A DNA stretch of 64,000 nt from Halocynthiibacter styelae (GTDB taxonomy: Bacteria > Pseudomonadota > Alphaproteobacteria > Rhodobacterales > Rhodobacteraceae). Below the pieces are notes generated by a model. That model saw nothing but the letters and a program-made list of their open reading frames with translations. It had not been told where the DNA came from and searched no databases. The stretch covers positions 248,001-312,000 of the forward strand of contig NZ_JADCKQ010000003.1 of the NCBI RefSeq assembly GCF_016123485.1, written 5' to 3'. Both the position numbers and the translations under genes were made by a program. The stretch's first letter is position 1; every line of letters begins with the position of its first letter. Positions 53,736-62,921 of the stretch are shown here, piece by piece.

Positions 53736-55160
53736 TTACCCGAAATGCAGGGTCTTTACTTCCTGGAAATCTTCGATCCCGATTGTGCCGCCTTCGCGAC
53801 CGTTGCCCGACATTTTATATCCGCCAAAGGGCGACCCATAATTGAAACCGCCACCATTGATATGCACGGCACCCGCCCGCAACTGGCCGGCGACCCGTTC
53901 CGCGCGCAGGGGATCACCGGTTTGCAGATAGGCCGCCAGACCGTAAGGCGTGTCATTGGCAATTGCGATGCCTTCGGCTTCGTCCTCAAAAGGAATGATC
54001 ACAAGAACGGGGCCAAATATTTCCTCTTGGGCGATACGCATATCATTTCTGACATCGGCAAACAGCGTCGGGCGGACAAACCAGCCGGTGTCAAACCCTT
54101 CGGGCTTGCCCGGGCCGCCGGCCACCAGTCTGGCGCCTTCATCAATGCCGGCCCGGATCATCATCTGAACGCGGTCGTACTGAATGCGATCAAACAGCGG
54201 GCCCAGGTGATCGCCCTCTTGCGAAGGGTCGCCGACCTCATGCGCGTTGGCGGCCCGTGTGGCGATTTCGACGACAGCATCGTAACAGGATCGTTCAACC
54301 AGCAGACGCGTCGGAGCATCGCAGGACTGGCCGGTGTTGTAAAAACATTCCTGCACCGATGCCGTCACACGGTCTTTCAGATCGCAATCGGCGAAGATCA
54401 GATTGGGGGATTTTCCACCAAGTTCCAGCGTCACGCGTTTGACCGTTTCTGCAGCATCTTTGGTCAATGCAACACCTGCACGGGTTGAGCCGGTGAAAGA
54501 CATCATGTTGATGTCCTGATGTCGGGACATGGCAGCGCCTACGGTCGGACCATCCCCATGCACAAGGTTAAACACACCGGCAGGAAACCCCGCCGCATCA
54601 ATGATTTCTGCGTAAATCGCGGCAGAGATTGGCGTGTGTTCCGAGGGTTTTAAAACACAGGTGCAGCCCGCAGCAAGCGCAGGCACCACCTTCAGAACAA
54701 TCTGGTTCATTGGCCAGTTCCAGGGCGTAATCAGACCACAGACACCAACAGCTTCGCGCAGCAGGATGTCGCCATTGTCCAGGGTTTCACGTTCAACCTG
54801 ATGTTCAAGTGCGCTGATGAAAGCGTCCAGATGGCCCACTGCTGCATCGGCCTGTGCGTCACGAGACATAGAAATGGGTGCCCCCATCTCAAGGCTCATG
54901 GCCTGGGCGAGATCTTCAAACCGGTTTTTTGTTTCAGCAAGAAGCGCGCGCAGAAGAGACAGGCGTTCTTCTTTGGAGGTCTGAGAGTAGCTTGCAAAAG
55001 CAGCCTTTGCCGCGGTGACCGCATGATCAACATCGGCCTGATTCCCCAGGATGATTGTGCCGATCTGCTGTTCTGTTGCGGGGTTCAGGATGGGGAATTC
55101 AGCAGCTGAGGCCGGGGTAACCCATTTTCCGTCGATATAGAATTTACGAAGATCACGCAT
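53736..55160 (-). CDS. aldehyde dehydrogenase, second cluster
   Basis: A 474-aa ALDH. Motifs: GLITPWNWPMNQIVLKVVPALAAGCTCVLKPSE, FTGSTRAGVALTKDA, Glu in ELGGKSPNL, and the nucleophilic Cys in NTGQSCDAPTRL; the C-terminal GGYKMSGNGREGG is typical. GGAGG precedes the ATG. It is the last gene of a minus-strand set with a fatty-acid hydroxylase, PanB-like protein and 3-hydroxyisobutyrate-type dehydrogenase. Substrate unknown; it is only distantly similar to the ALDH at 45.0 kb. Confidence 0.92.
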   Translation of the reverse strand: MRDLRKFYIDGKWVTPASAAEFPILNPATEQQIGTIILGNQADVDHAVTAAKAAFASYSQTSKEERLSLLRALLAETKNRFEDLAQAMSLEMGAPISMSRDAQADAAVGHLDAFISALEHQVERETLDNGDILLREAVGVCGLITPWNWPMNQIVLKVVPALAAGCTCVLKPSEHTPISAAIYAEIIDAAGFPAGVFNLVHGDGPTVGAAMSRHQDINMMSFTGSTRAGVALTKDAAETVKRVTLELGGKSPNLIFADCDLKDRVTASVQECFYNTGQSCDAPTRLLVERSCYDAVVEIATRAANAHEVGDPSQEGDHLGPLFDRIQYDRVQMMIRAGIDEGARLVAGGPGKPEGFDTGWFVRPTLFADVRNDMRIAQEEIFGPVLVIIPFEDEAEGIAIANDTPYGLAAYLQTGDPLRAERVAGQLRAGAVHINGGGFNYGSPFGGYKMSGNGREGGTIGIEDFQEVKTLHFG

Positions 55161-55231
55161 TTTATTTCCTCCGGTGAAACCAACAGATGCAAAGGGGCAG
55201 GGCGCCTGATGTCAGAACCTCTGCGCATGTG

Positions 55232-56278
55232 TCATTTGGATGCATGGACTTTGCCTTTTGCATGCATTTCGCGCTTGCGATTGCGGGTGCGCTTTGTGGC
55301 GTCTTCCGATCCGTCGTGATAGGTGCCAAACCACTTGTCCCAGGGCATTTCCGCGTTGCCATAATTGCATTCGTAATACCGGTGATGCAGTTGATGAAAA
55401 AACGCACCCAACAGTAAGGCCTGACGATCTTTGGCCCAGATCGCTTCGTATCCGGAATGTGAGCTGGCGGCGCCAAGCATCAACCAATACCCAAGGAACA
55501 GCATGTGGACCGGATGGCTGGGCAGGATCAGCATAATCAAAAGCGCACTGAGATAGCCAAACGCCTCAACCGGGTGCATCGACATGCCAGACCAGGGGCC
55601 GGTGTTTACGTTGCGATGATGGACGGCGTGAACATGTTTGTAGATGAACGGCTGATGCAGCAGCAGATGCACAAGATAAAAATGCATGCTTTGCCACAGT
55701 GCCAACAGCGGAAACAGGGCAATAAACCAGATGGGATGCGCCGAAAAACTAAGCGTTTGGATGAACTCATTTGCATACATCCAACGCAGAAAGGATTCGA
55801 GCACCGACAAGAACGTCGCGCCAAACACCATCGAATAATAAACGTTATCCCAGGTCTGATAGCCAAATTTGAACAGCGCGTTTTTGCGTTTCAGATATGG
55901 TCTTGGATCGTATTTCAGCAGTTTGCCTTGTCCGTCGACGCCATAAAACCAAAGATGCAGCCCGCCTGCGACAATCAGCAACAACAGCCAGTTGCGCACA
56001 AAAACATGCGCCAGCCATGCAAAAGAGAAACTGGTCTGATCCGGACCAACGGGTTGCATCAGGAATGCGATAAGAAACGCAAGCAGCAGAAAAATTGAGC
56101 GGTCTGAAAATTGCAGCCAGTTCTGCCAGGCCCATTTTCCAAGCACGCCGAATTTTGGCGGCCAGGCCCAGTAGGGTGCGAATTTCACCGGCAATTCCGG
56201 ATGCCAGTGCCATTCGCGGCTCATGGGGGCGGGTTCGGTTTTTGGGTGCTCTTCCGGGTCTGTGTTCGCTGTCGTCAT
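55232..56278 (-). CDS. fatty-acid hydroxylase / sterol desaturase superfamily membrane protein
   Basis: A 348-aa integral-membrane di-iron protein. Histidine boxes: HLLLH (about 206-210), HAVHH (about 220-224), and HQLHHRYYE near residue 300, plus isolated His in SSHSGYE. Five or so helices separate them. Such enzymes hydroxylate or desaturate lipids, sterols or carotenoid-like substrates using oxygen. A long charged C-terminal tail is unusual. It lies 71 bases before the ALDH gene, presumably same transcript; the aldehyde made by later steps may be its partner's substrate. Confidence 0.88.
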   Translation of the reverse strand: MTTANTDPEEHPKTEPAPMSREWHWHPELPVKFAPYWAWPPKFGVLGKWAWQNWLQFSDRSIFLLLAFLIAFLMQPVGPDQTSFSFAWLAHVFVRNWLLLLIVAGGLHLWFYGVDGQGKLLKYDPRPYLKRKNALFKFGYQTWDNVYYSMVFGATFLSVLESFLRWMYANEFIQTLSFSAHPIWFIALFPLLALWQSMHFYLVHLLLHQPFIYKHVHAVHHRNVNTGPWSGMSMHPVEAFGYLSALLIMLILPSHPVHMLFLGYWLMLGAASSHSGYEAIWAKDRQALLLGAFFHQLHHRYYECNYGNAEMPWDKWFGTYHDGSEDATKRTRNRKREMHAKGKVHASK

Positions 56279-56371
56279 GTCCTGTCCTTTTCTGAAAATC
56301 TGTTGGCTTCAGCGAAAAAACTGGCGGGGGCTCATAGGGGTATTTGCGTGATGCTTTGCGGAACATGAATA

Positions 56372-57208
56372 TTACGCGTGGAAGGGGCGGCGTTTATCCA
56401 GCGCCTCGCGCAGCTTGTCATGTTCGCCTGGTTTCATCGCGATGGACGTCGCGCCATCCGGATAACTGCCATCCAGCACCGCCGCGCGATAGGCCGTCAG
56501 GCCTTTCATGCGTTCGGCTTCTAATGTGGCGCGCGCCGCTGCCATATCGGCAAACGCTTTGGCATGACGGGGGGCGTTTTCTGTGTCGCCGCTGGCATCG
56601 TCCTGAAACAGAAAGATCACATCCGCCGCATCCCCTGATCCGATCGAATGGGTGATCAAACCGGTGCGCGGGCTGAGTTCGGCAATGACTTCGCTGGCGA
56701 CACATTCAAGTTCAACCGCATAAGCCCCGGCGTCTTCAAGGCGGCGGAGATCTTCGGCCAGTTGCAGGGCTTCATCCGCCGTGCGGCCATAGGCGCGCAG
56801 ACCGCCGATATTGGTGGACAGGCGCGGCACAAGGCCAAGATGCCCCTGCACAGCAAGCCCTTCGTCCGCCAGCAATTCGACAGCCTTAAAACTGCGCAGC
56901 GTATAGACCGCGTCCGCACCAGCGGCGGCGGCACGAATGCCAGCGCGCAGGATATCCTGATGGGTTTCATAATCACTGGCCATCAGGGCGGCGGTTGTGA
57001 ACGTGTCGGGCGCGCCGGCACGCACTTCTGCCAGGTCATGATCAACAATTGAAAGGTGATCAATTCCGGCATTCTGGGCGGCGGCCGCTTCGGTTCGATT
57101 TACAGCGGTGGTCTGGACAAATTTGCGCTTGCCTTTGCCCGCTTTAATATCTGCAACCGTCAGATTGCGCGTCGCGGGCATTCCGCCATATGTGTAAATA
57201 CGTTTCAT
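56372..57208 (-). CDS. divergent ketopantoate hydroxymethyltransferase (PanB)-like protein
   Basis: A 278-aa TIM-barrel protein with PanB landmarks GHLGLVPR (about 121-128) and LECVASEVIAEL (about 167-178), plus DILRAGIRAAAAGADAVYT. The catalytic sites differ from PanB: VGDSLG is SIVDHDLAEV, the LADLPF segment reads ALMASDYE, and the metal-site KIEGG reads YTLRSFK. Its companion panC is absent and its neighbours are dehydrogenases and a hydroxylase. A biosynthetic PanB is unlikely; a retro-aldol or related PEP-mutase/ICL-like reaction is possible. It lies 17 bases after the dehydrogenase gene. Confidence 0.72.
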   Translation of the reverse strand: MKRIYTYGGMPATRNLTVADIKAGKGKRKFVQTTAVNRTEAAAAQNAGIDHLSIVDHDLAEVRAGAPDTFTTAALMASDYETHQDILRAGIRAAAAGADAVYTLRSFKAVELLADEGLAVQGHLGLVPRLSTNIGGLRAYGRTADEALQLAEDLRRLEDAGAYAVELECVASEVIAELSPRTGLITHSIGSGDAADVIFLFQDDASGDTENAPRHAKAFADMAAARATLEAERMKGLTAYRAAVLDGSYPDGATSIAMKPGEHDKLREALDKRRPFHA

Positions 57209-57225
57209 CGCAACCGCCTTCCTGA

Positions 57226-58191
57226 TTATGCCACAGTCGCGCGGTCAGACCCCTGAGGGATCACTTCATAACCGGATTCTTCCGGTTCATCGTCCAGCAT
57301 TTCGGCAGGGAAACCTGGCGCAAGAATATCCAGGCCTGTCGCCTCTTCCAGACGTTTGATGATGTTCGGAGAATAGCAACGCTCGCCGTAACGTTCGATA
57401 CCGTCTTCAAAAATCTGCACCAGCATAGGTGAAATTTCCAGCGGAACATTGTGACGGTCTGCAACCTGCTGGAACAGGCCTGCGTCCTTTTTCACAAGGT
57501 CCATGGTAAAGGAAATATCGCGTGACCCGTTCAGGATGACCTGGCTTTCGGTTTCATGGACAAAGGACGTGCCAGAGGAAATTTTCATCGCCTCATAAGT
57601 CGTGTTCAGGTCCATACCTGCGGCTTTTGCAGTCACAAGGGCTTCACAGCAGGTCACAAGGTTCGCGGTCGCCAGATAGTTGGTCACAACCTTCAGAACC
57701 GACGCAGACCCCAGATCGCCCGTGTGCAGAATGCGGCGGCCCATGGTGGTCAGGAAGGGTAGGATGCGGTCAAACGTGGCGCGATCACAGCCCGCAAAGA
57801 TCGAAATATTGCCGGTATCCGCCCGGTGGCAGCCACCAGAAACCGGGCAATCGACAGCCGTGCCGCCTGCGTCCATCACCATCGCGCCCAGACGTTTGAC
57901 TTCTTCTTCGTCGGTGGTGGACATTTCCATCCAGATTTTACCTGCTGTCACTTCGGGCAACATCTGTTGCATCACAGCATCCGACGCCGCAGGGGAGGGC
58001 AGGCAGGTGATAACCGCGTCGCAGTCACGCATCAGTTGCGCCGGGTTTTCGGCGGATTTGGCACCGCGTTCGACAAAACCTGCAACCAGGTCTTCGTTCA
58101 GGTCATGTACTGTCAGGTCCACCCCGTTGCGCAGCAAACTGCCGCTCAGTTTGCCGCCGACATTGCCAAGGCCAATAAATCCAACTTTCAT
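57226..58191 (-). CDS. 3-hydroxyisobutyrate dehydrogenase-family NAD(P) oxidoreductase
   Basis: A 321-aa beta-hydroxyacid dehydrogenase. Rossmann motif GFIGLGNVGG (about 4-13), substrate motif DCPVSGGCHRADTGNISIFAG (about 119-139) and catalytic lysine in GSASVLKVVTNYLA (about 165-178). The start at 58191 is chosen at MKVGFIGLG; the frame extends 10 codons further without homology. It heads the minus-strand cluster and is divergent from a LysR regulator. Candidates are 2-(hydroxymethyl)glutarate, pantoate-type or tartronate-type hydroxyacids; not determinable. Confidence 0.88.
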   Translation of the reverse strand: MKVGFIGLGNVGGKLSGSLLRNGVDLTVHDLNEDLVAGFVERGAKSAENPAQLMRDCDAVITCLPSPAASDAVMQQMLPEVTAGKIWMEMSTTDEEEVKRLGAMVMDAGGTAVDCPVSGGCHRADTGNISIFAGCDRATFDRILPFLTTMGRRILHTGDLGSASVLKVVTNYLATANLVTCCEALVTAKAAGMDLNTTYEAMKISSGTSFVHETESQVILNGSRDISFTMDLVKKDAGLFQQVADRHNVPLEISPMLVQIFEDGIERYGERCYSPNIIKRLEEATGLDILAPGFPAEMLDDEPEESGYEVIPQGSDRATVA

Positions 58192-58323
58192 ATGCGCGTT
58201 CCCTGTCCTGTTGTAAGCCAAAAGGGCTTATATTTTGCGTTGATTGGTCAAACAAAGAACATTGCGTGGCTTAAGTAAAACGAATAAAAAGGAGAAATAT
58301 GGTCAATTATTTTTGGTGATAAA

Positions 58324-59193
58324 ATGCCCAAACTACCAAATTTGATCTGGCTGCGGTCCTTTGAATGTGCAGCACGACACATGAGCTTTACGACGGCGGC
58401 GCAGGAGCTGGGTGTCACACAGACTGCGCTTAGCCTGCATGTCCGGTCGCTGGAAACAGATCTGGGGTGCAAGCTTTTTACACGCGCCGCACGTAAGCTG
58501 AGCCTGACGGAAGTCGGACAGGCCTATGCGTTTTCAATTCGCCGCGCCCTGACTGAAATTGACCTGTCGACCAACAGCCTTTTTGGCGTGACCCACCTGC
58601 AAGAGTTGACCGTGCGGGTGCCGATTTCGACCTCTGCATTGTTTCTGGCGCCGAGATTGCCGGAATTTGCCCGGAAATATCCCGAAGTATCGGTCAGGCT
58701 GGTTTCCAATATCTGGGCTGAATCCGCCGGTAAAGAAGACGTCGATGTTGAGCTGCGCCTGGGCGTGGATGATTGGAACCGCGGAACGGCGAAGGCTATT
58801 TCAACGGAAAGAATCGTCCCGATCGCGCCGAAATCCCACATGGCATCCTCAGATGCTTTTACCGATTTACCATTTGTTCAGATCTTAGGGTTTCAGGACA
58901 TGTGGCAAAGATATGTTACCAAATTCAGGGAACAACCGGCCGAAGTCACCCCCACATATTCTGTCGATACAACCATCGCCGCGATAGATATTGTTGCCGC
59001 CGGAGGTGGGTATTCCGTTGTTTTGGAACGCTTTGCAAACACAGCAATAGAAAGCGGCAGATCCATTGCAATTGCCGGAAAGCCGATGCCGATTGAACAG
59101 GCGCATCACATTGTTGCGGGGCAGAATTTGAATTCAAACAACATCGCCAGACAGTTTTTTGAGGCCTGGCTTGAAACGGTATTCGCTGAATGA
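58324..59193 (+). CDS. LysR-family regulator (GcvA-like)
   Basis: A 289-aa regulator: helix-turn-helix about 18-45 (HMSFTTAAQELGVTQTALSLHVRSLETDLGCKLFTRAARKLSLTEVG, with the GcvA-like N-terminus NLIWLRSFECAARH). The inducer domain has VRVPISTSALFLAPRLPEFARKYPEVSVRLVS. It is divergent from the dehydrogenase/PanB-like/hydroxylase/ALDH set across 132 bases and is its probable regulator. It converges on the GntR gene. Confidence 0.9.
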   Translation: MPKLPNLIWLRSFECAARHMSFTTAAQELGVTQTALSLHVRSLETDLGCKLFTRAARKLSLTEVGQAYAFSIRRALTEIDLSTNSLFGVTHLQELTVRVPISTSALFLAPRLPEFARKYPEVSVRLVSNIWAESAGKEDVDVELRLGVDDWNRGTAKAISTERIVPIAPKSHMASSDAFTDLPFVQILGFQDMWQRYVTKFREQPAEVTPTYSVDTTIAAIDIVAAGGGYSVVLERFANTAIESGRSIAIAGKPMPIEQAHHIVAGQNLNSNNIARQFFEAWLETVFAE

Positions 59194-59206
59194 AACCGCA
59201 GGCTGG

Positions 59207-59863
59207 CTATTCCGCCGCCGCTTTCAGGCTTTTCATCAGGCTATGGAATTTTTCACCCTGCACCGCAACATGGCTTCGAAGGGCGTTTGCGGCCTGATCG
59301 GGGCACCCATTCCGCAATGCATCGACGATGGCTTCGTGTTCTGCCATCGATTGCTGCATGCGTCCGCGTAAACGCAGCTGCTGACGTCGGTAGGGTTTCA
59401 GGTTTTTATGAAGCTTCAGGGCTTCCTGTTCGAGGAAACTATTCCCAGACTGCTTATAAATCAGATGATGGAAACGTTCATTTTCCGCGTAATAACCGTC
59501 AGGGTTTTTATCGTCTATTGCCTGCTGGCAGGCGCGGTTTGCCTCTTCCAGTGTCAGAATCGCCTCATCCGTGATCCGCATCGCGGCAAACCTGCCGCAG
59601 ACGGCTTCCAGTTCGGCCATGACTTCAAACATTTCGATCAGTTTGACAGGTCCTGGCTGGCGCACAAACGCGCCGCGTCGCGGAATAAGTTCAACCAGAC
59701 CAGAGGTCGCCAGCCGCTGAAACGCTTCCCTGAGCGGGGTTCTTGAGACGTTAAAACTTTGCGCCAGGCGTATTTCATCAAGGCGGTCTCCGTCGGAAAA
59801 ACCTCCGCTGAAAATGAGTTCTTCAAGGTTTTCGGCGATCTCGTCGGCACGTCTTTTCTGCAT
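59207..59863 (-). CDS. GntR-family (FCD) regulator of malonate utilisation, MatR-like
   Basis: A 218-aa protein: winged helix at about 10-70 (FSDGDRLDEIRLAQSFNVSRTPLREAFQRLATSGLVELIPRRGAFV) and FCD ligand domain with metal-type residues (ERFHHLIYKQSGN; LRSHVAVQGE). The start at 59863 matches the family's N-terminus, and the longer open frame crosses the promoter. It is divergent from dctP of a TRAP system whose operon continues into malonyl-CoA decarboxylase. This mirrors rhizobial matR and mat genes; malonate or malonyl-CoA is the likely effector. Confidence 0.87.
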   Translation of the reverse strand: MQKRRADEIAENLEELIFSGGFSDGDRLDEIRLAQSFNVSRTPLREAFQRLATSGLVELIPRRGAFVRQPGPVKLIEMFEVMAELEAVCGRFAAMRITDEAILTLEEANRACQQAIDDKNPDGYYAENERFHHLIYKQSGNSFLEQEALKLHKNLKPYRRQQLRLRGRMQQSMAEHEAIVDALRNGCPDQAANALRSHVAVQGEKFHSLMKSLKAAAE

Positions 59864-59909
59864 AAAATCACTATCGGGTGATTTGAGGTCAAACGCAAGG
59901 ATGCATTTC

Positions 59910-59919
59910 TTGTATACAA
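59910..59919. promoter_or_regulatory. palindrome TTGTATACAA, probable GntR operator
   Basis: A perfect 10-bp palindrome in the divergent interval, 47 bases before the GntR start and 77 before the TRAP operon start. FCD-type GntR repressors typically bind TTGT-N-ACAA-like sites. Confidence 0.6.
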
Positions 59920-59996
59920 AAAACTTGACCTGAAAAACAATCAATGCGTAGGCTTGCCTATGTCTGCTGACCCAGGTGGACACAAGGGAGGAAGAA

Positions 59997-60983
59997 ATGA
60001 ATACAATGTTGAAAGCTGCAGCTGCAGCAATTGCACTTACATCCGCGGGTTCAGTGGCACATGCGACCGAACTGCGCCTGTCCCATCAATGGTCAACCAG
60101 CGATATTCGCCATCAGGTCGCTCAAATGGTTGCTGATGACGTTGCCGCGGCGGATGTTGATCTGTCGATCCGGATCTTTGGTTCCAAATCACTGTTCAAG
60201 CCGCGTGAACAATATCGCCCGCTTAGCCGTGGTCAGCTGGACATGACGGTTCTGCCGCTCAGCTATGCCGGGGGCCAGCAACCTGCCTATAACCTGACCT
60301 TGATGCCGGGTCTTGTGCGCAACCACGATCATGCCGCGCGTCTTGTGGATTCCCCGTTCATGGACGCCCTTGAAGAAAAAATGGCCGAAGATGACGTGAT
60401 GGTTCTTGTGCATGGCTATCTTGCTGGCGGTTTTGCGGGCAAAGACGGATGTATCACAAACCCGGATGATATCGCGGGCCTTCAAACGCGTGCGGCGGGC
60501 AAATCCTTTGAACAAATGCTGGCCGGTGCGAATGCATCTATTGCATCCATGGCATCGTCTGAAATCTATAACGCGATGCAAACTGGCGTTCTGGATGCCG
60601 CGAATACATCTTCATCTTCGTTTGTGTCTTACCGGATTTACGAACAGGTTTCCTGCTATACACCTGCGTCTGATGTCGCGCTTTGGTTTATGTATCAGCC
60701 GTTGTTGATGAACAAAACCACGTTTGAGGGCCTGACAGAAGAACAGCAGACCGCTTTGCTTGAAGCATCCGCAAACGCCCAGGCTTTCTATCTTGAAGAA
60801 GCCAAGGCACAGGATGCGGCATCTGCAGATGTGTTCCGCGAAGCTGGCGTTGAAATTGCTGAAATGACAGCTGAGGATTTCGAAGCCTGGCGCGCGCTTG
60901 CGGAAGAAACATCCTACAAAGCGTTCGTTGAAGAAGTTCCGGATGGGCAGGCCCTGCTCGATCTGGCGCTGGCTGTCGAATAA
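59997..60983 (+). CDS. TRAP transporter periplasmic solute-binding protein (DctP type)
   Basis: A 328-aa protein; start after GGGAGGAAG. Signal peptide MNTMLKAAAAAIALTSAGSVAHA. DctP signatures: LRLSHQWSTSDIRHQVAQMVADDV and SIRIFGSKSLFKPREQYRPLSRGQLDMTVLPLSY, including the Arg that clamps the substrate carboxylate in the family (IQTRAAG context near residue 163). Context predicts malonate as ligand. A hairpin follows before the permease genes, giving more binding protein than permease. Confidence 0.92.
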   Translation: MNTMLKAAAAAIALTSAGSVAHATELRLSHQWSTSDIRHQVAQMVADDVAAADVDLSIRIFGSKSLFKPREQYRPLSRGQLDMTVLPLSYAGGQQPAYNLTLMPGLVRNHDHAARLVDSPFMDALEEKMAEDDVMVLVHGYLAGGFAGKDGCITNPDDIAGLQTRAAGKSFEQMLAGANASIASMASSEIYNAMQTGVLDAANTSSSSFVSYRIYEQVSCYTPASDVALWFMYQPLLMNKTTFEGLTEEQQTALLEASANAQAFYLEEAKAQDAASADVFREAGVEIAEMTAEDFEAWRALAEETSYKAFVEEVPDGQALLDLALAVE

Positions 60984-60999
60984 CCACCAGCCTTTTCCC

Positions 61000-61023
61000 G
61001 GCGGCCCTTACATCAGGGCCGCC
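61000..61023 (+). other. hairpin between TRAP dctP and dctQ
   Basis: GGCGGCCCT (61000-61008) pairs with AGGGCCGCC (61015-61023) around a TACATC loop. There is no T-run, so mRNA stabilisation or processing of the dctP message is likelier than termination. Confidence 0.6.
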
Positions 61024-61056
61024 AACTGACGAAATACTCACCTTATGGAGACAACC

Positions 61057-61599
61057 ATGGCAGCTCATAGTTCCGCAGCCGTTGCACATACAGGCAATAA
61101 TCCCTTTCTTCGGGCCGTTGCCGCAATTTCCACACTGGCGGGATGGTGTTCTGCAGGCATGATTGTTCTGGCTGTCGTCGTTACCTGCCAGATGATCACC
61201 ATCCGCTTTGTGTTTAACGGGTCAACTGTCTGGCAGACAGAAGCCGTCATTTACCTTGTGATCGCCGCCACTCTGATTGGTCTGCCTTATGTGCAGCGTC
61301 TGCGCGGGCATGTGAATGTTGATTTGATCCCGATTTCCCTGGCCCCGCGTGCGCGGATGGTCATGGCCGTTTTCACCCTGAGCATGTCGATTGCGATTAT
61401 CGGCGTCATGGTCTGGCATGGATATGAATACTGGCATCTCGCTTATGAACGGAACTGGAAATCAGACACGATCTGGGGGGTGCGTCTGTGGATCCCTTAT
61501 CTGTCTATCCCCGTTGGATTTGGCCTGCTGATGCTGCAGCTGATCGCTGACCTCATTGCCGTGCTCACCGGTGTCGATAAACCTTTTGGTCTGGAGTAA
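61057..61599 (+). CDS. TRAP transporter small permease (DctQ type)
   Basis: A 180-aa protein with four predicted membrane helices; GGAG lies seven bases before this ATG, so the ATG at 61045 was rejected. DctQ pattern is seen in the long second helix (TVWQTEAVIYLVIAATLIGLPYVQRLRGHVNVDLIP). It bridges binding protein and large permease in the inner membrane. Five bases separate it from dctM. Confidence 0.92.
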   Translation: MAAHSSAAVAHTGNNPFLRAVAAISTLAGWCSAGMIVLAVVVTCQMITIRFVFNGSTVWQTEAVIYLVIAATLIGLPYVQRLRGHVNVDLIPISLAPRARMVMAVFTLSMSIAIIGVMVWHGYEYWHLAYERNWKSDTIWGVRLWIPYLSIPVGFGLLMLQLIADLIAVLTGVDKPFGLE

Positions 61600-61604
61600 C
61601 ACTT

Positions 61605-62921
61605 ATGGACCCTCTTCTGCTTGGAGGACTCGTCGCGATTATGACGATCCTGGTGCTTTTCTCTGGTGTGTCGGTGGCGATTGGTCTGCTGATTGTGTCC
61701 GCTGGTTTCCTGTTGGTTTTCGATGGCGCGCGTTCCCTTGAACTGATGCCCGAAATCCTGTTCGGCAAGCTTGATAACTTTGCGCTTTTGTCGATCCCGA
61801 TGTTTATCATTATGGGGGCGTCTATTGCGTCGACGCGGGCCGGGGCCGATCTTTACGAAGCGCTTGAACGCTGGCTGACACGTATCCCCGGTGGGCTTGT
61901 GATTTCAAACCTGGGTGCCTGTGCCCTGTTTGCTGCCATGTCCGGATCATCCCCCGCGACCTGTGCAGCGATTGGCAAGATGGGCATCCCCGAGATGCGC
62001 AAACGCGGCTATCCAGAAGGTGTTGCCGCCGGTTCAATTGCTGCGGGCGGTACGCTTGGCATTCTGATCCCGCCGTCTGTCACCATGATCGTTTATGGGA
62101 TCGCGACGGAAACCTCGATTGGTCGCTTGTTTCTAGCGGGCGTTATTCCGGGTTTGCTTCTGGTGGCGCTGTTTATGGCCTGGTCGCTGTATTCCACCTG
62201 GAAATCCGGTGACGCCACCCGCCTGAGTTCAGGCAGCTATACGTGGAAAGAACGTTTTGAAATTCTGCCGCGCGTGCTGCCGTTTCTTGGGATCATCCTT
62301 GGTGTTCTTTATGCGATGTATGGCGGTATCGCGACCCCATCTGAAACCGCGGCTGTCGGGGCGCTTTTGTGTCTTGTGATCGCGATGATCATCTACAAAA
62401 TGTGGCATCCGCGCGACATCTGGGTTGTTCTGCGTGACAGCACTAAAGAATCTGTGATGATCTTGTTCATCATCGCGGCGGCGGGTGTTTTCAGCTATAT
62501 GCTGAGTTCGCTTTTCATCACCCAGTCTATCGCGGAATGGATCGGCACACTTGATGTGAACCGCTGGGTTCTGATGCTGGCTGTGAACATCTTTCTGCTG
62601 ATCGCGGGCTTCTTCCTGCCGCCTGTTGCCGTGATTTTGATGGCGGCGCCTATTCTGTTGCCGATCATCAGCACCGCCGGATTTGACCCGATCTGGTTTG
62701 CGGTTGTGTTGACGATTAATATGGAAATCGGCCTGATTTCACCGCCTGTCGGCCTGAATCTTTATGTCATCAACGGCATTGCGCCCGATATCTCGCTAAA
62801 GACTATTCTGATGGGATCACTGCCATTTGTGGCCTGTATGGTCATCGCGATTGTGCTGCTGTGCCTGTTCCCGCAGCTTGCAACCTGGTTGCCTGATTTC
62901 GTGATGGGGACGGCTGTATGA
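61605..62921 (+). CDS. TRAP transporter large permease (DctM type)
   Basis: A 438-aa membrane protein with about 12-13 helices that forms the sodium-coupled transport path. Motifs: FGKLDNFALLSIPMFIIMG, FAAMSGSSPATCAAIGKMGIPEM, GSIAAGGTLGILIPPSVTMIVYG and ISPPVGLNLYV, all classical DctM. It overlaps the malonyl-CoA decarboxylase gene by 4 bases (ATGA), tying transport to malonate breakdown. Confidence 0.95.
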   Translation: MDPLLLGGLVAIMTILVLFSGVSVAIGLLIVSAGFLLVFDGARSLELMPEILFGKLDNFALLSIPMFIIMGASIASTRAGADLYEALERWLTRIPGGLVISNLGACALFAAMSGSSPATCAAIGKMGIPEMRKRGYPEGVAAGSIAAGGTLGILIPPSVTMIVYGIATETSIGRLFLAGVIPGLLLVALFMAWSLYSTWKSGDATRLSSGSYTWKERFEILPRVLPFLGIILGVLYAMYGGIATPSETAAVGALLCLVIAMIIYKMWHPRDIWVVLRDSTKESVMILFIIAAAGVFSYMLSSLFITQSIAEWIGTLDVNRWVLMLAVNIFLLIAGFFLPPVAVILMAAPILLPIISTAGFDPIWFAVVLTINMEIGLISPPVGLNLYVINGIAPDISLKTILMGSLPFVACMVIAIVLLCLFPQLATWLPDFVMGTAV

